64,000 nt of DNA. Origin: Novosphingobium huizhouense. Lineage in GTDB: Bacteria > Pseudomonadota > Alphaproteobacteria > Sphingomonadales > Sphingomonadaceae. The notes under the pieces are model-generated. The model was not told the DNA's origin and made no database searches. It saw only the letters and a program-made list of their open reading frames with translations. Shown one piece after another: positions 43,400 through 52,917 of the stretch. The translations under genes were made by a program, and so were the position numbers. The stretch lies in contig NZ_JAILXZ010000005.1 of assembly GCF_020179475.1 (NCBI RefSeq), forward strand, positions 1 to 64,000. The letters are read 5' to 3'. Every line of letters begins with the position of its first letter. The stretch's first letter is position 1.

Positions 43400-43966
43400 A
43401 TGTTGCATGCTCCGATCATTGGCGACGGCCGCCCGCAACTGGATATGCCCTGCTTGCTGGAGATGATTGCGCGGTCCTCGTCTCGACCGCGCTACGCTTT
43501 CATGGTGCTCAACTTGATTGCACAGGTTTCCCGATCCGACGGCAGCGCGGGGCCGTTGGTGGCCAAGGGCGGCGGCCTCATTCCCTTGCGTGACTGGCTT
43601 TGTGATGCGCTCACCCCGATGGGGCAGCGTGACCCCCGGCGCGTTGCCCTGGAAGAGCGGATCCGCAGCGATCTGGCAATGTCAGGCGCATTGCCGGACA
43701 ACGTCGATCAGGCCACGGCAATCATCGACGACGCCATCCGTGAGCAAGTGCGGGCGTCGGGAAAAACGAATGTAAGCCGGGCGGTGTCCGAACTCGTGCG
43801 GGCTGGCTTGCTCAAGCGGCACTATCAAGGCTATTGTGTCAATCATCATAATCGCGGTGCGCAGCGCCAAGCCGTCTATATTCTATCAGGGTGCGCGCGC
43901 GGTCTGATCGGCGGTCGCCAAGAGCAGCAGAGAGCGGTTCCGAGGCAGACAGAACTGGCGTTCTAA
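43400..43966 (+). CDS. Winged-helix-like hypothetical protein
   Basis: A 188-residue protein. Residues about 118-155 read KTNVSRAVSELVRAGLLKRHYQGY...RQAVYIL, the recognition helix and wing pattern of winged-helix DNA-binding proteins. The N-terminal part is helical and unrecognised. ATG at 43400 has no clear ribosome site but lies below two inverted repeats. It is divergent from the luxR genes and may control them or the plasmid; no direct evidence. Confidence 0.6.
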   Translation: MLHAPIIGDGRPQLDMPCLLEMIARSSSRPRYAFMVLNLIAQVSRSDGSAGPLVAKGGGLIPLRDWLCDALTPMGQRDPRRVALEERIRSDLAMSGALPDNVDQATAIIDDAIREQVRASGKTNVSRAVSELVRAGLLKRHYQGYCVNHHNRGAQRQAVYILSGCARGLIGGRQEQQRAVPRQTELAF

Positions 43967-44100
43967 TCGCCCCCGAATTGGCCAAATTTAACATAACCTT
44001 TATTATCAGATCGCAAACTCCCGAGCCTTAGGCGTCAGTTTTCGCTATCGCCTGTGCGTGCTAGCAGCCATAAGCGCAGCTGCCCTTCAGGAGAAAATAT

Positions 44101-44499
44101 TTGCTTTTTCACACAATGGTCGGATCGAACGACATTGAGCGGTCTAAGCGCTTCTACAATGAAGTGCTTGGCGTCCTCGGTATAAGTGAGGCCACGCCAA
44201 ATATAGCTGACAGCGGCCATACGCGCCTCATTTACGGTAATGGCAATGGAACGAATTTCATTGTCACGCAGCCGATTAACGATGAACCAGCGACCGTTGC
44301 CAATGGTGGCACGGTTGCCTTTTCGTGCGATTCACCTGAGCAGGTAAAACGGCTTCACGACGTGGCAGTAACTGCTGGCGGCACATCGATCGAGGCAGCG
44401 CCTGGGCCTCGTAACACCGCGAGCATGGGAACGATTGAATTGGCTTACTTTCGTGACCCCGACGGCAACAAGCTTTGTGGAATTCACTTCCCTGCATAA
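44101..44499 (+). CDS. VOC (glyoxalase/bleomycin resistance) superfamily protein
   Basis: A 132-residue single VOC unit: MVGSNDIERSKRFYNEVLGVLGI at the start, GGTVAFSCDS...VKRLHDVAVTAGGT in the middle and AYFRDPDGNKLCGI at the end. Such proteins bind metals and small molecules; the substrate is not predictable. The start is TTG at 44101 with AGGAG 7 nt upstream. It stands alone between AT-rich intergenic sequences. Confidence 0.85.
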   Translation: MLFHTMVGSNDIERSKRFYNEVLGVLGISEATPNIADSGHTRLIYGNGNGTNFIVTQPINDEPATVANGGTVAFSCDSPEQVKRLHDVAVTAGGTSIEAAPGPRNTASMGTIELAYFRDPDGNKLCGIHFPA

Positions 44500-44657
44500 G
44501 CGTTGTGATTGCATGGTCGCCACATCTGTGCTGCCGCTGCCTCCGCTATCCGCATTTACTCCGGCTGCGCATGACCTTTAGCGGCGTGATCGATGCATCA
44601 CGCCGCTCATCGCCGGCGTAGGTCCGGATGCCAAGGCTAACTATGGGCTTGCAGGCG

Positions 44658-45707
44658 CTATTCTGACCGGCCATCTGTTTCGTGCCGGCTACGGAGAAGT
44701 CCAAGCGTCGGAAGATGTTTCTCCTCCAGTTCTCGTGCGGCTAAAGTCCGGACTTGATCGGCACCATAATTCATTTGCCCGCACGGATTTATCCGGTGGT
44801 TATGATGAAGATGATCCGCCTCTTCGCACGGCTCGGCTTCCGTCTGGATGGTGCTGTGCTCAATCGCAAATCGCTGCTCGAGCATAGCCTGGACAGCAGC
44901 CCTCACGATATCGCTCTGACCGACATCATCAATCTCGACATGGACCGTGCAACTGACGTCATCTGTCGACATCGACCAGACATGAAGATCGTGAACGCTG
45001 GCGACACCCGGAACCGCTTCGATCGCCTTTCGGATTTCTGGCAACCGCAGGCCGCCAGGCACTCCTTCCAGCAAGACGTTGATCGTATCGCGCAGGAGGA
45101 TCCACGTTCGGGGCAACACCCACAGACCGATGCCGATGGCGACGACAGGATCGACCAACGTCCATCCGGTGAATCGGATGACCAGCGCGCCCGCAATGAC
45201 GCCGACCGACCCGATCATGTCGGCCCAGACTTCGAGATAGGCACCCTTGACGTTGAGGCTGGCATCCTTGCCCGCGATGAGCAGCCGCATTGAGACCAAG
45301 TTCACGACCAAGCCGATGATCGCAATGACCATCATCCCTGTCGATTGCACCGGCTCGGGTGACCGGAAACGCCCGATCGCCTCGATCAGGACATAAATCG
45401 CCACAGCGAAGAGCATCAGCGCGTTGAAAGCGGCCGCCAAAATCTCAAAGCGCCGGTAGCCGAAGGTGCGCTTGTCATCGGGCGCGCGGGTGCCGATCTT
45501 GATGGCCATCAGAGCAATCACCAGCCCGGCGACATCGGTTAGCATATGGCCAGCGTCGGACAGCAGCGCCAGGCTGTTGAAGACAAATGCCCCCACCACC
45601 TCCGCCACCAGATAGCTGGCGGTGAGCGCCAGCGCCCAGCCCAGCATCTTCGCATTGGCGCCTGCCGTGTGGTCATGGGCATGCCCGCCCTCTTCATGAT
45701 GGTGCAT
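44658..45707 (-). CDS. czcD: CzcD-type cation diffusion facilitator
   Basis: A 349-residue protein with six membrane helices, a His-rich N-terminus (MHHHEEGGHAHDH) and the CDF metal site: SLALLSDAGHMLTD in the second helix and EVWADMIGSVGV in the fifth. A cytoplasmic domain follows with VHDLHVWSMS. It exports zinc, cadmium or cobalt to the periplasm. A Cys- and His-containing C-terminal tail of about 40 residues is longer than usual. ATG 45707 has AGAAGGA 7 nt upstream. Last gene of the czc operon. Confidence 0.92.
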   Translation of the reverse strand: MHHHEEGGHAHDHTAGANAKMLGWALALTASYLVAEVVGAFVFNSLALLSDAGHMLTDVAGLVIALMAIKIGTRAPDDKRTFGYRRFEILAAAFNALMLFAVAIYVLIEAIGRFRSPEPVQSTGMMVIAIIGLVVNLVSMRLLIAGKDASLNVKGAYLEVWADMIGSVGVIAGALVIRFTGWTLVDPVVAIGIGLWVLPRTWILLRDTINVLLEGVPGGLRLPEIRKAIEAVPGVASVHDLHVWSMSTDDVSCTVHVEIDDVGQSDIVRAAVQAMLEQRFAIEHSTIQTEAEPCEEADHLHHNHRINPCGQMNYGADQVRTLAARELEEKHLPTLGLLRSRHETDGRSE

Positions 45708-45721
45708 TGGGTGGTCCTTCT

Positions 45722-48700
45722 TCACAGGGCGGGTGCCGCGTCATGCGGCAACAGCGTCTCGACATGCTCGGTGCGCGATGCCGGCAGTTCCCGTCGTCCC
45801 CAACGCGCATAGAGCGTCGGGAGCACGAATAAGGTGAGCAGCGTCGCCGAGATGAGCCCACCAATGACGACGGTTGCGAGAGGCTTCTGAACCTCAGCGC
45901 CCGCGCCGGACGCAAACGCCATCGGCACGAACCCGAGCGAAGCCACCAGCGCGGTCATGGCAACCGGTCGCAATCGCGCCATCGCCCCTTCGACGCTGGC
46001 GGTTGCCCGATCCATGCGGCCCCGCATCAAATCCTGGATCGATGTTACCATCACCAGGCCGTTGAGGACCGCGATCCCCGATAGCGCGATGAAGCCGACC
46101 GCGGCCGAGATCGAAAACGGCATCCCTCTCAGCACCAGCGCCAGAACGCCGCCCACTAGCGCGAGCGGAACGCCCGTGAAGACGATCGCTGCGTCCCGAA
46201 TACTCCCCAATGCCCCATAGAGCAGCAGCATGATGAGCGCGAAGCAGGCGGGGACGACGAGCGCGAGCCGACTGCGCGCGGTCGCCAGATTCTCGAACTG
46301 CCCGCCCCATTCAAGATAGGTGCCAGCGGGCAACTGGACCTGCGCATCGATCGCGGCCTGCGCGTCGCCGACCACACCGGCAATGTCGCGACCGCGAACA
46401 TTGGCCTGCACCACGACCCGACGCTTGCCGTTTTCCCGGCTGATCTGGTTTGGCCCCTCGACGATCTCCAGTGAGGCCACAGATTCCAGCGGCACGAATG
46501 CCCCTGAAGGCGTGGCGACCGGCACCTGCCGCAGCGCGTTGATGTCGGTGCGCAGACGATCATCGAGCCGGATGACGACATTGAAGCGCTTGTCGCCTTC
46601 GAAGATCATCCCGGCCTCTCGGCCGCCGATCGCGGCCGAGATCGTGTCCTGCACGTCTTGCGCGGTGAGACCAAGACGCGCCATTGCGTCCAGCTTCATG
46701 CGAATGTCGAGCATCGGCAGTCCCGTCGTCTGCTCGATCTTGACGTCCGTCGCCCCATCGATTCTGCGCAGAACCGTCGCGATCTTTGCCGCTGTCGCGT
46801 CCATCGACGCGAAATCGTCGCCGAACACCTTGATCGCGATGTCGCTACGGACGCCGGCGATCAGCTCGTTGAACCGCATCTGGATGGGCTGGGTGAAGTC
46901 GTAGCTATTGCCCGGCAATTGGGCGAGGCGCTTGTCGAGACGCGCGACCAGATCCTCCTTGGGCAGGGATGGATCCGGCCATTCGGCGCGGGGCTTGAGC
47001 ATCACGAAGGTGTCGGTGGCGTTGGTCGGCATCGGATCGGTGCCGAGATCGGCCGTGCCGGTGCGCGAGAAAACCGTCTTCACCTCGGGTTCGCGCGATA
47101 GCAGCTTCTCGATCGGAAACTGCATCGCCTGGCTCTGGTCGACCGCCGTGCCGGGAATGCGCCGCGTCTCGACCAGGATATCACCTTCGTCGAGCTGCGG
47201 CAGGAATTCCTGACCGAGCGTCAGGAACAGACCGGCTGCCACGGCCAGCGTTGCGATCGCGATGCCGATCGTCGTTTTGGGCCGCTCCATCGCGCGCGCG
47301 AGGCCGGGCCGATAGCGTTCGCGGGTGGCGGCGATCAGCCGGCCCTCCTTTTCATCGACCCTCTTGCTAAGCAGGCAGGCGATCGCCGCCGGCACGAAGG
47401 TCAGCGAGAGAATGAATGCGAAGGCGAGCGCGATGATGACGGTCAGCGCCATCGGCTCGAACATCTTGCCTTCGGTCCCCGAGAAGGTCAGCAGCGGTGC
47501 ATAGACGAGGATGATGATCGCCTGGCCATAGACCGACGGGCGGATCATCTCGCGGGCGGACGAGGCGACGATCGACAGGCGTTCGTCGAGCGCCAGCAGC
47601 CGGCCCTTGTGGTGCTGTCGTTCCGCCAGCCTGCGCAGCGCATTCTCAACGATGATGACAGCACCATCGACAATCAGCCCGAAATCGAGCGCCCCCAGGC
47701 TCATCAGATTAGCGGACACGCCTGCCTTGAGCATGCCCATGCTGGTGAGCAGCATCGTGATAGGAATGACAAGCGCTGCGATCAGCGCGGCGCGGAAATT
47801 GCCGAGCAGCAGGAACAGGATGACGATGACGAGCAGCGCGCCTTCGGCCAGGTTCTTGGCGACCGTCTGAATCGTTGAATTGACCAGCTTGGTCCGGTCG
47901 AGGATCGGTGTTGCGATGATGTCGACAGGAAGCGACTTGTTGAGGGTCACCAGACGGCTCGCCACGCCGGACGCGACCGTCCGGCTGTTCTCGCCGATCC
48001 GCATGATCGCGGTGCCGATGACGACCTCGCGGCCGCGTTCTGACGCCGATCCCATGCGCAGCGCCTGTCCTGTTCCGACCGACGCCACCTGGGCAAGCGT
48101 GATCGGCACACCTTCACGGGTCGCAATAACCATGGTTCCCAGTTCCGCCGCGGTACGGACCCGCGCATCGGAGCGCACGGCAAGCGCTTCGCCGTTGCGG
48201 CTGATCACGCCTGCCCCGGTGCTGACATTGTTGCGCTCGATCGCGCTGGCGAGATCGCCCAGAGACAGATTGAGCGCGGCGAGGCGCTGCGGGTCGGGCG
48301 TCACCAGATATTGCTTCACATAGCCGCCAAGCGAATCGACAGCAGCAAGGCCCGGCGCCGAGCGAAGTTGTGGACCGACGATCCAGTCCTGCACGGTGCG
48401 CAGATACGTTGCCTTGGCGACCTCGGTGGTGAGCCGGTCGCCCTCGGGTGTGATATAGCTCCCGTCGCGCTGAACCCCGGGTTCGCCATCCTTGTGCCGG
48501 ACCTGATCGAGTTCGCGCATCTCGATCGTCCACTGGAAGATATCGCCCAGCCCTGTGGCGATCGGTCCCATTTGCGGCTTAACGGAGGGCGGTAGCGCGC
48601 TTTCCGCGCCGCGCATCCGTTCGGCAACCTGCGCGCGTGCGAAATAGATGTCCGTGCTGTCGGAGAACACGGCGGTCACCTGCGCAAAGCCGTTCCGGCT

Positions 48701-48955
48701 GAGCGACCAAGTGCGTTCCAGGCCAGGGATACCGGCAAGCGCCGTCTCGATCGGCCAAGTGACCTGCTTCTCGGCCTCGAACGGCGACAGCGCCGGCGCG
48801 GTGATGTTGATCTGAACCTGATTGTTGGTGATGTCGGGCACCGCGTCGATCGGCAGGCGATAGAGCGCCATGCCGCCGATAATCGTGGCGATGAAGGCGA
48901 GCAGCAGGACGAACCAACGCCGCTCGACCGAGAAGGTGACGATCCGGTCGATCAT
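45722..48955 (-). CDS. czcA: CzcA heavy-metal RND pump
   Basis: A 1077-residue RND transporter with twelve membrane helices. The periplasmic region contains FNELIAGVRSDIAIKVFGDD and the fourth helix keeps GALDFGLIVDGAVIIVENALRR, typical of the Zn/Co/Cd (HME1) group rather than the Cu/Ag group. It drives metal efflux across the envelope with CzcB and CzcC. Start 48955 has GGAGG 7 nt upstream; ATG 48961 is the alternative. Overlaps or abuts czcB. Confidence 0.95.
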   Translation of the reverse strand: MIDRIVTFSVERRWFVLLLAFIATIIGGMALYRLPIDAVPDITNNQVQINITAPALSPFEAEKQVTWPIETALAGIPGLERTWSLSRNGFAQVTAVFSDSTDIYFARAQVAERMRGAESALPPSVKPQMGPIATGLGDIFQWTIEMRELDQVRHKDGEPGVQRDGSYITPEGDRLTTEVAKATYLRTVQDWIVGPQLRSAPGLAAVDSLGGYVKQYLVTPDPQRLAALNLSLGDLASAIERNNVSTGAGVISRNGEALAVRSDARVRTAAELGTMVIATREGVPITLAQVASVGTGQALRMGSASERGREVVIGTAIMRIGENSRTVASGVASRLVTLNKSLPVDIIATPILDRTKLVNSTIQTVAKNLAEGALLVIVILFLLLGNFRAALIAALVIPITMLLTSMGMLKAGVSANLMSLGALDFGLIVDGAVIIVENALRRLAERQHHKGRLLALDERLSIVASSAREMIRPSVYGQAIIILVYAPLLTFSGTEGKMFEPMALTVIIALAFAFILSLTFVPAAIACLLSKRVDEKEGRLIAATRERYRPGLARAMERPKTTIGIAIATLAVAAGLFLTLGQEFLPQLDEGDILVETRRIPGTAVDQSQAMQFPIEKLLSREPEVKTVFSRTGTADLGTDPMPTNATDTFVMLKPRAEWPDPSLPKEDLVARLDKRLAQLPGNSYDFTQPIQMRFNELIAGVRSDIAIKVFGDDFASMDATAAKIATVLRRIDGATDVKIEQTTGLPMLDIRMKLDAMARLGLTAQDVQDTISAAIGGREAGMIFEGDKRFNVVIRLDDRLRTDINALRQVPVATPSGAFVPLESVASLEIVEGPNQISRENGKRRVVVQANVRGRDIAGVVGDAQAAIDAQVQLPAGTYLEWGGQFENLATARSRLALVVPACFALIMLLLYGALGSIRDAAIVFTGVPLALVGGVLALVLRGMPFSISAAVGFIALSGIAVLNGLVMVTSIQDLMRGRMDRATASVEGAMARLRPVAMTALVASLGFVPMAFASGAGAEVQKPLATVVIGGLISATLLTLFVLPTLYARWGRRELPASRTEHVETLLPHDAAPAL

Positions 48956-48957
48956 GA

Positions 48958-50103
48958 TCATTCCTCCTCGCTCGCGCCCTTGCCGAGTTCGGCTTTGAGC
49001 GTGAAGCTGTTGGTGGCGGCGACCTGTTCGCTGCCGCTAAGGCCCGACAGGATGATGACCTGATCGCCACTGGGGGCTCCGACTTTGACCGGCGTCATCT
49101 TGAAACCGGTCGGCGTGCGGACGAACACGACCGTCTTGCCCTCGATCGACTGGACCGCGATTTGCGGGACGGCGATCCCTTGGGCACCGCTCTTGCCGGG
49201 CAGCGCGATAGCCGCAGAGATGCTCTCGCCGACCCGCCATTGGCCGTTGCGGTTATCCATGGTCGCGATGACGGGCACGAGCCGGGTTTGTCCATCGAGC
49301 ACCGGGGACACGAAGGTCACCCGTGCGGTGCCCTGACGGCCCGGCGTGGTGACCGTTACCGTCGCTCCGGGTCGGACGCGTCCGGCCTCCGCGGGCGAGA
49401 GAGAAATCGATAGCGATACAGTCGAGAGATTGGCGACGCGGTAAAGTTCCGCATCTGCGACGACCGTCTGGCCGAGCGTAGCGGATCGGGCGATGATCTG
49501 GCCGGCAATCGGCGATGGCAGGGCAAGACGATTAAGCGACCCGCCGCCATCGCCGGCAGCGGAAAGCTGCTGCTGGGCTTGCCGGAGCGCGATATTGGCC
49601 TCGATCGCGGCCGTTCGGGCGGCGATCAGATCCTGCTCGGGTGAGACTCGTTCGGCGAACAGCCTTTGCTCGCGGCGGAGCTGGCTCTGCGCCAAAGCTG
49701 AGCGCGCACGCGATGCTTCGACCTCGCCCTTGAGCTGTGCGGCCTCGCGGCTCTCGATGATGGCAAGCGTATCGCCGCGCCGCACCGTCTCGCCCAGATT
49801 GCGGGTAAGCGACACGATCCGGCCACCGATCGCGGCCGAGACGACCTGAATCCCCTGCGGATCGCCTTCGATCGTTGCGGGCAATTCGATCGTGCCAGCG
49901 CCGCCGCCGACTGTGGGACGCACGAGCAGGATTCCGGCGGCCTGGATCTGCTGGGGCGTGAGTTTGACAGACCCATCGGCAACGGGCTCGGCCGACGCTT
50001 TGGGGGCAGCTGCTTCATTGGTGGGATCGGGCGCGCTTCCGCAGGCGGCGAGCGCTGCGACAAGCGAGAGAGGCAGGATTGCCCTGAAAGTCATCGAGGT
50101 CAT
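48958..50103 (-). CDS. czcB: CzcB periplasmic adaptor lipoprotein
   Basis: A 381-residue membrane fusion protein with lipobox LAAC (Cys21), a biotinyl/lipoyl-like domain (GGRIVSLTRNLGETVRRGDTLAIIES), a helical hairpin (about 125-185) and beta-barrel domains. It joins CzcA to CzcC. It lacks the His-rich N-terminal region of Cupriavidus CzcB. Ends with an ATGA overlap into czcA. Confidence 0.93.
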   Translation of the reverse strand: MTSMTFRAILPLSLVAALAACGSAPDPTNEAAAPKASAEPVADGSVKLTPQQIQAAGILLVRPTVGGGAGTIELPATIEGDPQGIQVVSAAIGGRIVSLTRNLGETVRRGDTLAIIESREAAQLKGEVEASRARSALAQSQLRREQRLFAERVSPEQDLIAARTAAIEANIALRQAQQQLSAAGDGGGSLNRLALPSPIAGQIIARSATLGQTVVADAELYRVANLSTVSLSISLSPAEAGRVRPGATVTVTTPGRQGTARVTFVSPVLDGQTRLVPVIATMDNRNGQWRVGESISAAIALPGKSGAQGIAVPQIAVQSIEGKTVVFVRTPTGFKMTPVKVGAPSGDQVIILSGLSGSEQVAATNSFTLKAELGKGASEEE

Positions 50104-50107
50104 GGGT

Positions 50108-51370
50108 TCAATCCTTCGTCAAATCGGGAGCGGCCGTCGTCAGACGGTCCCGCCGCGCCAGGGCGTCGTGGTAGGCGGCGAGCGCATCGATCGCGGCCGC
50201 GCGGGTTTCCGAGAGCGTGCGTTCGGCATCGAGCAGGTCGAGCTGGCCGAACTTGCCCTCGCGATAGCCGATCCGGGCGATGCGCGCCGATTCCTGGGCT
50301 GCGGCCAGCGCCGGACCACTGGCGGTCCGCGCGGTCGTGGCGGCGTTGGCGACCTCGGCCTCGGCCGCGGCGATCGCCTGGGCGGTCTCGAGCGCGACGA
50401 TCCGGCTCTGGGCGTCGCTTTGATCACGATCGGCCCGGGCCTGGGCGATGGCCGCGCTTCCATTGTTGAATACCGGAAACGGGATCGACACGCCGAACAC
50501 GGCCGCGGTGTCATTGGTGGCGGCGAGCCGCCGCGCGCTCGCGCTCACCCTGATGTCCGGCACGCGTTGCGAGCGCGCGAGGCGGACCTGGGCGTCGGCA
50601 GTGATGACGTCCGCCTGCGCTGCCGCCATGGCGAGCGTACTTCCGGGATCGATGGACTGGGTCGGTCCATAAGCCGGCGACACTTGATCGAACCAAGCCA
50701 GATCAAGGCTTCCAGCTATCGGCTGCCCGATGCGCCGGGCAAGGTTACCGCGCGCGACCTCGAGGGTGCGCGTTGCACGCTCCACCGCCGCCTCGGCGTT
50801 GATCCTGACGACATCAGCGCGCTGTTCCTCCATCGGGGAAACCCGTCCGGCCCGCACGCGAACGCGGGCCGCTCGGAGCGCCTCGCCGGCAAGGGCAGCC
50901 TGCTCGCGGGCGGTCAGCAACCGGCGCTCGGCCGCAACCGCCTCGACATAGGCTTGGGTGACGACAAGCCGCAGATCGGCCGCCGCCATGGCCGCCATGA
51001 TGGCGGCCCGCTGGCCGCGGGCATCCGCGACCGCGATTCGGGCAGAGCGCTTGCCGCCAAGTTCGATGGGCAGTTCGAGCCCGGCGGTCGTCTCGGCGCT
51101 GCGGGCGCCGCGATACTGGCCGCTCCCCGCGATATTCTCGGTCTGGGTGACGATCGATGGATTGGGCCGCAGGCCGGCGACCGTGCGCGCCGCCGCGGCC
51201 GAGCGCCGGCCTGCCGAGGCTGCCTCGAGCGTTGGGGACGACGCCCCAGCAAGCTCCAGGGCCTGACTCAGAGTAAAAGGTGGACCAGCGAGCGCCGGAT
51301 CGGTCGATTGTGCCTGCGCGATCGACGCGCAGCTAGACACGGCCAGCAAGGCCGCGAGGATACGGTGCAT
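50108..51370 (-). CDS. czcC: CzcC outer-membrane channel (TolC family)
   Basis: A 420-residue protein with a signal peptide (1-20) and two TolC-type repeats (LSQALELAGASSPTLEAA and the second ARIGYREGKFGQLDLLDAERTL). It supplies the outer-membrane exit duct. Separated by 4 nt from czcB; 66 nt separate it from the CzcI-like gene upstream. Confidence 0.92.
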   Translation of the reverse strand: MHRILAALLAVSSCASIAQAQSTDPALAGPPFTLSQALELAGASSPTLEAASAGRRSAAAARTVAGLRPNPSIVTQTENIAGSGQYRGARSAETTAGLELPIELGGKRSARIAVADARGQRAAIMAAMAAADLRLVVTQAYVEAVAAERRLLTAREQAALAGEALRAARVRVRAGRVSPMEEQRADVVRINAEAAVERATRTLEVARGNLARRIGQPIAGSLDLAWFDQVSPAYGPTQSIDPGSTLAMAAAQADVITADAQVRLARSQRVPDIRVSASARRLAATNDTAAVFGVSIPFPVFNNGSAAIAQARADRDQSDAQSRIVALETAQAIAAAEAEVANAATTARTASGPALAAAQESARIARIGYREGKFGQLDLLDAERTLSETRAAAIDALAAYHDALARRDRLTTAAPDLTKD

Positions 51371-51436
51371 GAAATAAGACTCCCGTCAAACCAAGACAGC
51401 GGCGGGACGCGCGCACGCGCCCGAACCAGCGGACCT

Positions 51437-51772
51437 TCAGGCTTGGGGGGGTCTCAGCGCAGGGTCAGCAGTACTCGCGGCCAAGGCAAGCGCATCACTC
51501 GGATGGGCCGGCGAGCCTCGATCATCGCGTTGGAAAGGGTCGGGCTTTGCCGTCGCGGTCGCGACGTGATGCCCATGGCAGCCGCCATGATGATGCGGAT
51601 AGCCCTTGTCGCTGTCCGACGGCACCTGATCGCCGTCACCATCGGCATGGCCGCTTTCGGCGGCGGTCACCGCATCGATGCAGGCGATCGGCTCCATGGC
51701 ATGCGCGATCGAACCCGTCCCCAGGGACAGGAACACGGCCAGGCTGGCAAAAAGGACGATCAAACGACGCAT
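51437..51772 (-). CDS. Small His-rich periplasmic protein, CzcI-like
   Basis: A 111-residue protein with a signal peptide (about 1-25), conserved-looking ME.IACIDAV after it, and a GYPHHHGGCHGHHVATA metal-binding run. Its place at the head of czcCBA is that of czcI, whose product modulates the system in Cupriavidus; the sequence likeness is limited to type. ATG 51772 follows GGGG and partially the operator palindrome. It starts 18 nt after the stop of the CDF gene. Confidence 0.6.
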   Translation of the reverse strand: MRRLIVLFASLAVFLSLGTGSIAHAMEPIACIDAVTAAESGHADGDGDQVPSDSDKGYPHHHGGCHGHHVATATAKPDPFQRDDRGSPAHPSDALALAASTADPALRPPQA

Positions 51773-51779
51773 CTGGCCC

Positions 51780-51796
51780 CCTGTAGCAACTACAGG
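51780..51796 (-). promoter_or_regulatory. MerR-type operator 1, at the head of the czc operon
   Basis: CCTGTAG-CAA-CTACAGG: the same core dyad as the operator at 52489-52509. It spans the stop codon of the CDF gene and ends 8 bp above the CzcI-like start. No clear -35/-10 boxes with a 19-bp spacer could be seen, so it may be a weaker or secondary site. Confidence 0.65.
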
Positions 51797-52452
51797 CCCG
51801 TTCGGGCCAGTGAATGTTGCGGCCGATCGTCTTGTGGCTGACTTGGGACAAGTTCCCGCCGCGCCTGTACGATGATTTGGAGACCGCCCCAGATGGCGAG
51901 GCCTGCCATGATCAGGGCGACCAGGAGATCCGGCCAGGCAGTGCCTGTCCCTATGACGCCAAGCGCAGCAAGGAGAACGGCGAGGTTGCCGAGCGCGTCG
52001 TTGCGCGAGCAGATCCAGACCGACCGCATGTTCGCGTCGCCTGTTCGAAACCGATAGAGCATCAGGGCGACGGCGCCGTTCGCGACCAGCGCGACGATCC
52101 CGACGAACCCCATGGTCTCCGCGTGCGGTATTTGCCCCGCGAACGCGGCGGCGACTGTGGTTGCCAGGACATAGAGGCCAAAGGCGAGGATCGTCGCACC
52201 CTTGAGCAACGCCGCCCGCGAGCGCCAGTGCAGCGCCAGGCCGGCCACCCCCAGACTGATCGCATAATTGGCCGCGTCGCCGAGGAAATCGAGCGCATCG
52301 GCCTGGAGCGCGCGCGATCCCGCCGCCAGACCGGCCACGATCTCGCCCGCGAACATGACCGCGTTGATCGCAAGCGCGATCCAAAGGACGCGCCGCCACC
52401 GGCGGTCCTCGATGCGCTTCGTCTCTGCGCAGCATGATCCGCAACCTGCCAA
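51790..52452 (-). CDS. Cation efflux (CDF-like) membrane protein
   Basis: A 220-residue protein with a Cys-rich N-terminus (AGCGSCCAE) and five or six membrane helices, including SRALQADALDFLGDAANYAIS and ICSRNDALGNLAVL, which carry the Asp-rich CDF metal motifs. It lacks most of the C-terminal cytoplasmic domain of CzcD, making it a short CDF. Directly under a MerR-type promoter. Start TTG 52452 (AGGAAAGG upstream) is preferred over 52500, which lies in the promoter. Confidence 0.8.
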   Translation of the reverse strand: MAGCGSCCAETKRIEDRRWRRVLWIALAINAVMFAGEIVAGLAAGSRALQADALDFLGDAANYAISLGVAGLALHWRSRAALLKGATILAFGLYVLATTVAAAFAGQIPHAETMGFVGIVALVANGAVALMLYRFRTGDANMRSVWICSRNDALGNLAVLLAALGVIGTGTAWPDLLVALIMAGLAIWGGLQIIVQARRELVPSQPQDDRPQHSLARTGL

Positions 52453-52481
52453 GTCGTCTCGCCTTTCCTGAGCCGGCCGCC

Positions 52482-52512
52482 TATATGCACCCTGTAGCAA
52501 CTACAGGGTCAA
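52482..52512 (-). promoter_or_regulatory. MerR-controlled promoter with operator 2
   Basis: On the minus strand -35 TTGACC (52507-52512) and -10 CATATA (52482-52487) have the 19-bp spacer typical of MerR-family promoters. The spacer is filled by the perfect dyad ACCCTGTAG-CAA-CTACAGGGT (52489-52509), very like CadR/PbrR/ZntR operators. It drives the CDF-czc operon leftward and lies just before the regulator gene. Confidence 0.88.
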
Positions 52513-52515
52513 GCG

Positions 52516-52917
52516 ATGAAAATCAGCGAGATGGCAGCGGCGACCGCAACCAATATCGAAACGGTCCGCTATTATGAGAAGATCGGGCTGTTGCCGGCGC
52601 CTGCGCGCACGGGCGCCAATTATCGCAGCTATGGCAGCGATCATTTGGCGCGCCTGTCCTTCATTCGCCGCGCGCGGGATCTCGGCTTCACGCTCGATCA
52701 GGTCCGCGAACTGCTCGGTCTGTCGGACCACCGCGACCGATCCTGCGCGGCGGTCGACGCGATTGCCAATACGCATCTCGCTGAGATCGACCGCAAGATC
52801 GCCGACCTTCAGGCGATGCGGGGCGAACTCAGCCGCATGATCGGCGATTGTCGCCAGGGAACGGTTGCCGACTGCCTGATCATCGAGACGCTGGGGCCGG
52901 CAAGGCTGACGCAGTGA
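52516..52917 (+). CDS. cadR: MerR-family metal-responsive regulator (CadR/PbrR/ZntR type)
   Basis: A 133-residue protein: HTH start [26 protein letters not shown], dimer helix, Cys in SCAAVDAIA (about 76), and a metal loop C-x8-C ([10 protein letters not shown]) near the C-terminus. Cadmium, lead and zinc sensors share this pattern; the exact metal cannot be told. It is divergent from the CDF gene, its start lies 7 bp from the operator, and it overlaps ynfA by 4 nt. Confidence 0.88.
   Translation: MKISEMAAATATNIETVRYYEKIGLLPAPARTGANYRSYGSDHLARLSFIRRARDLGFTLDQVRELLGLSDHRDRSCAAVDAIANTHLAEIDRKIADLQAMRGELSRMIGDCRQGTVADCLIIETLGPARLTQ

Noticed and set aside
49892..51841. 649-codon plus-strand frame opposite czcB and czcC
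   Set aside because: Composition is Arg/Gly-biased, no motifs; czcC and czcB on the minus strand are well supported.
51437..52444. Single 335-codon minus-strand frame spanning the CDF gene and the CzcI-like gene
   Set aside because: The upstream two thirds are an out-of-frame reading of the CDF gene; only the last 111 codons with the signal peptide look real.
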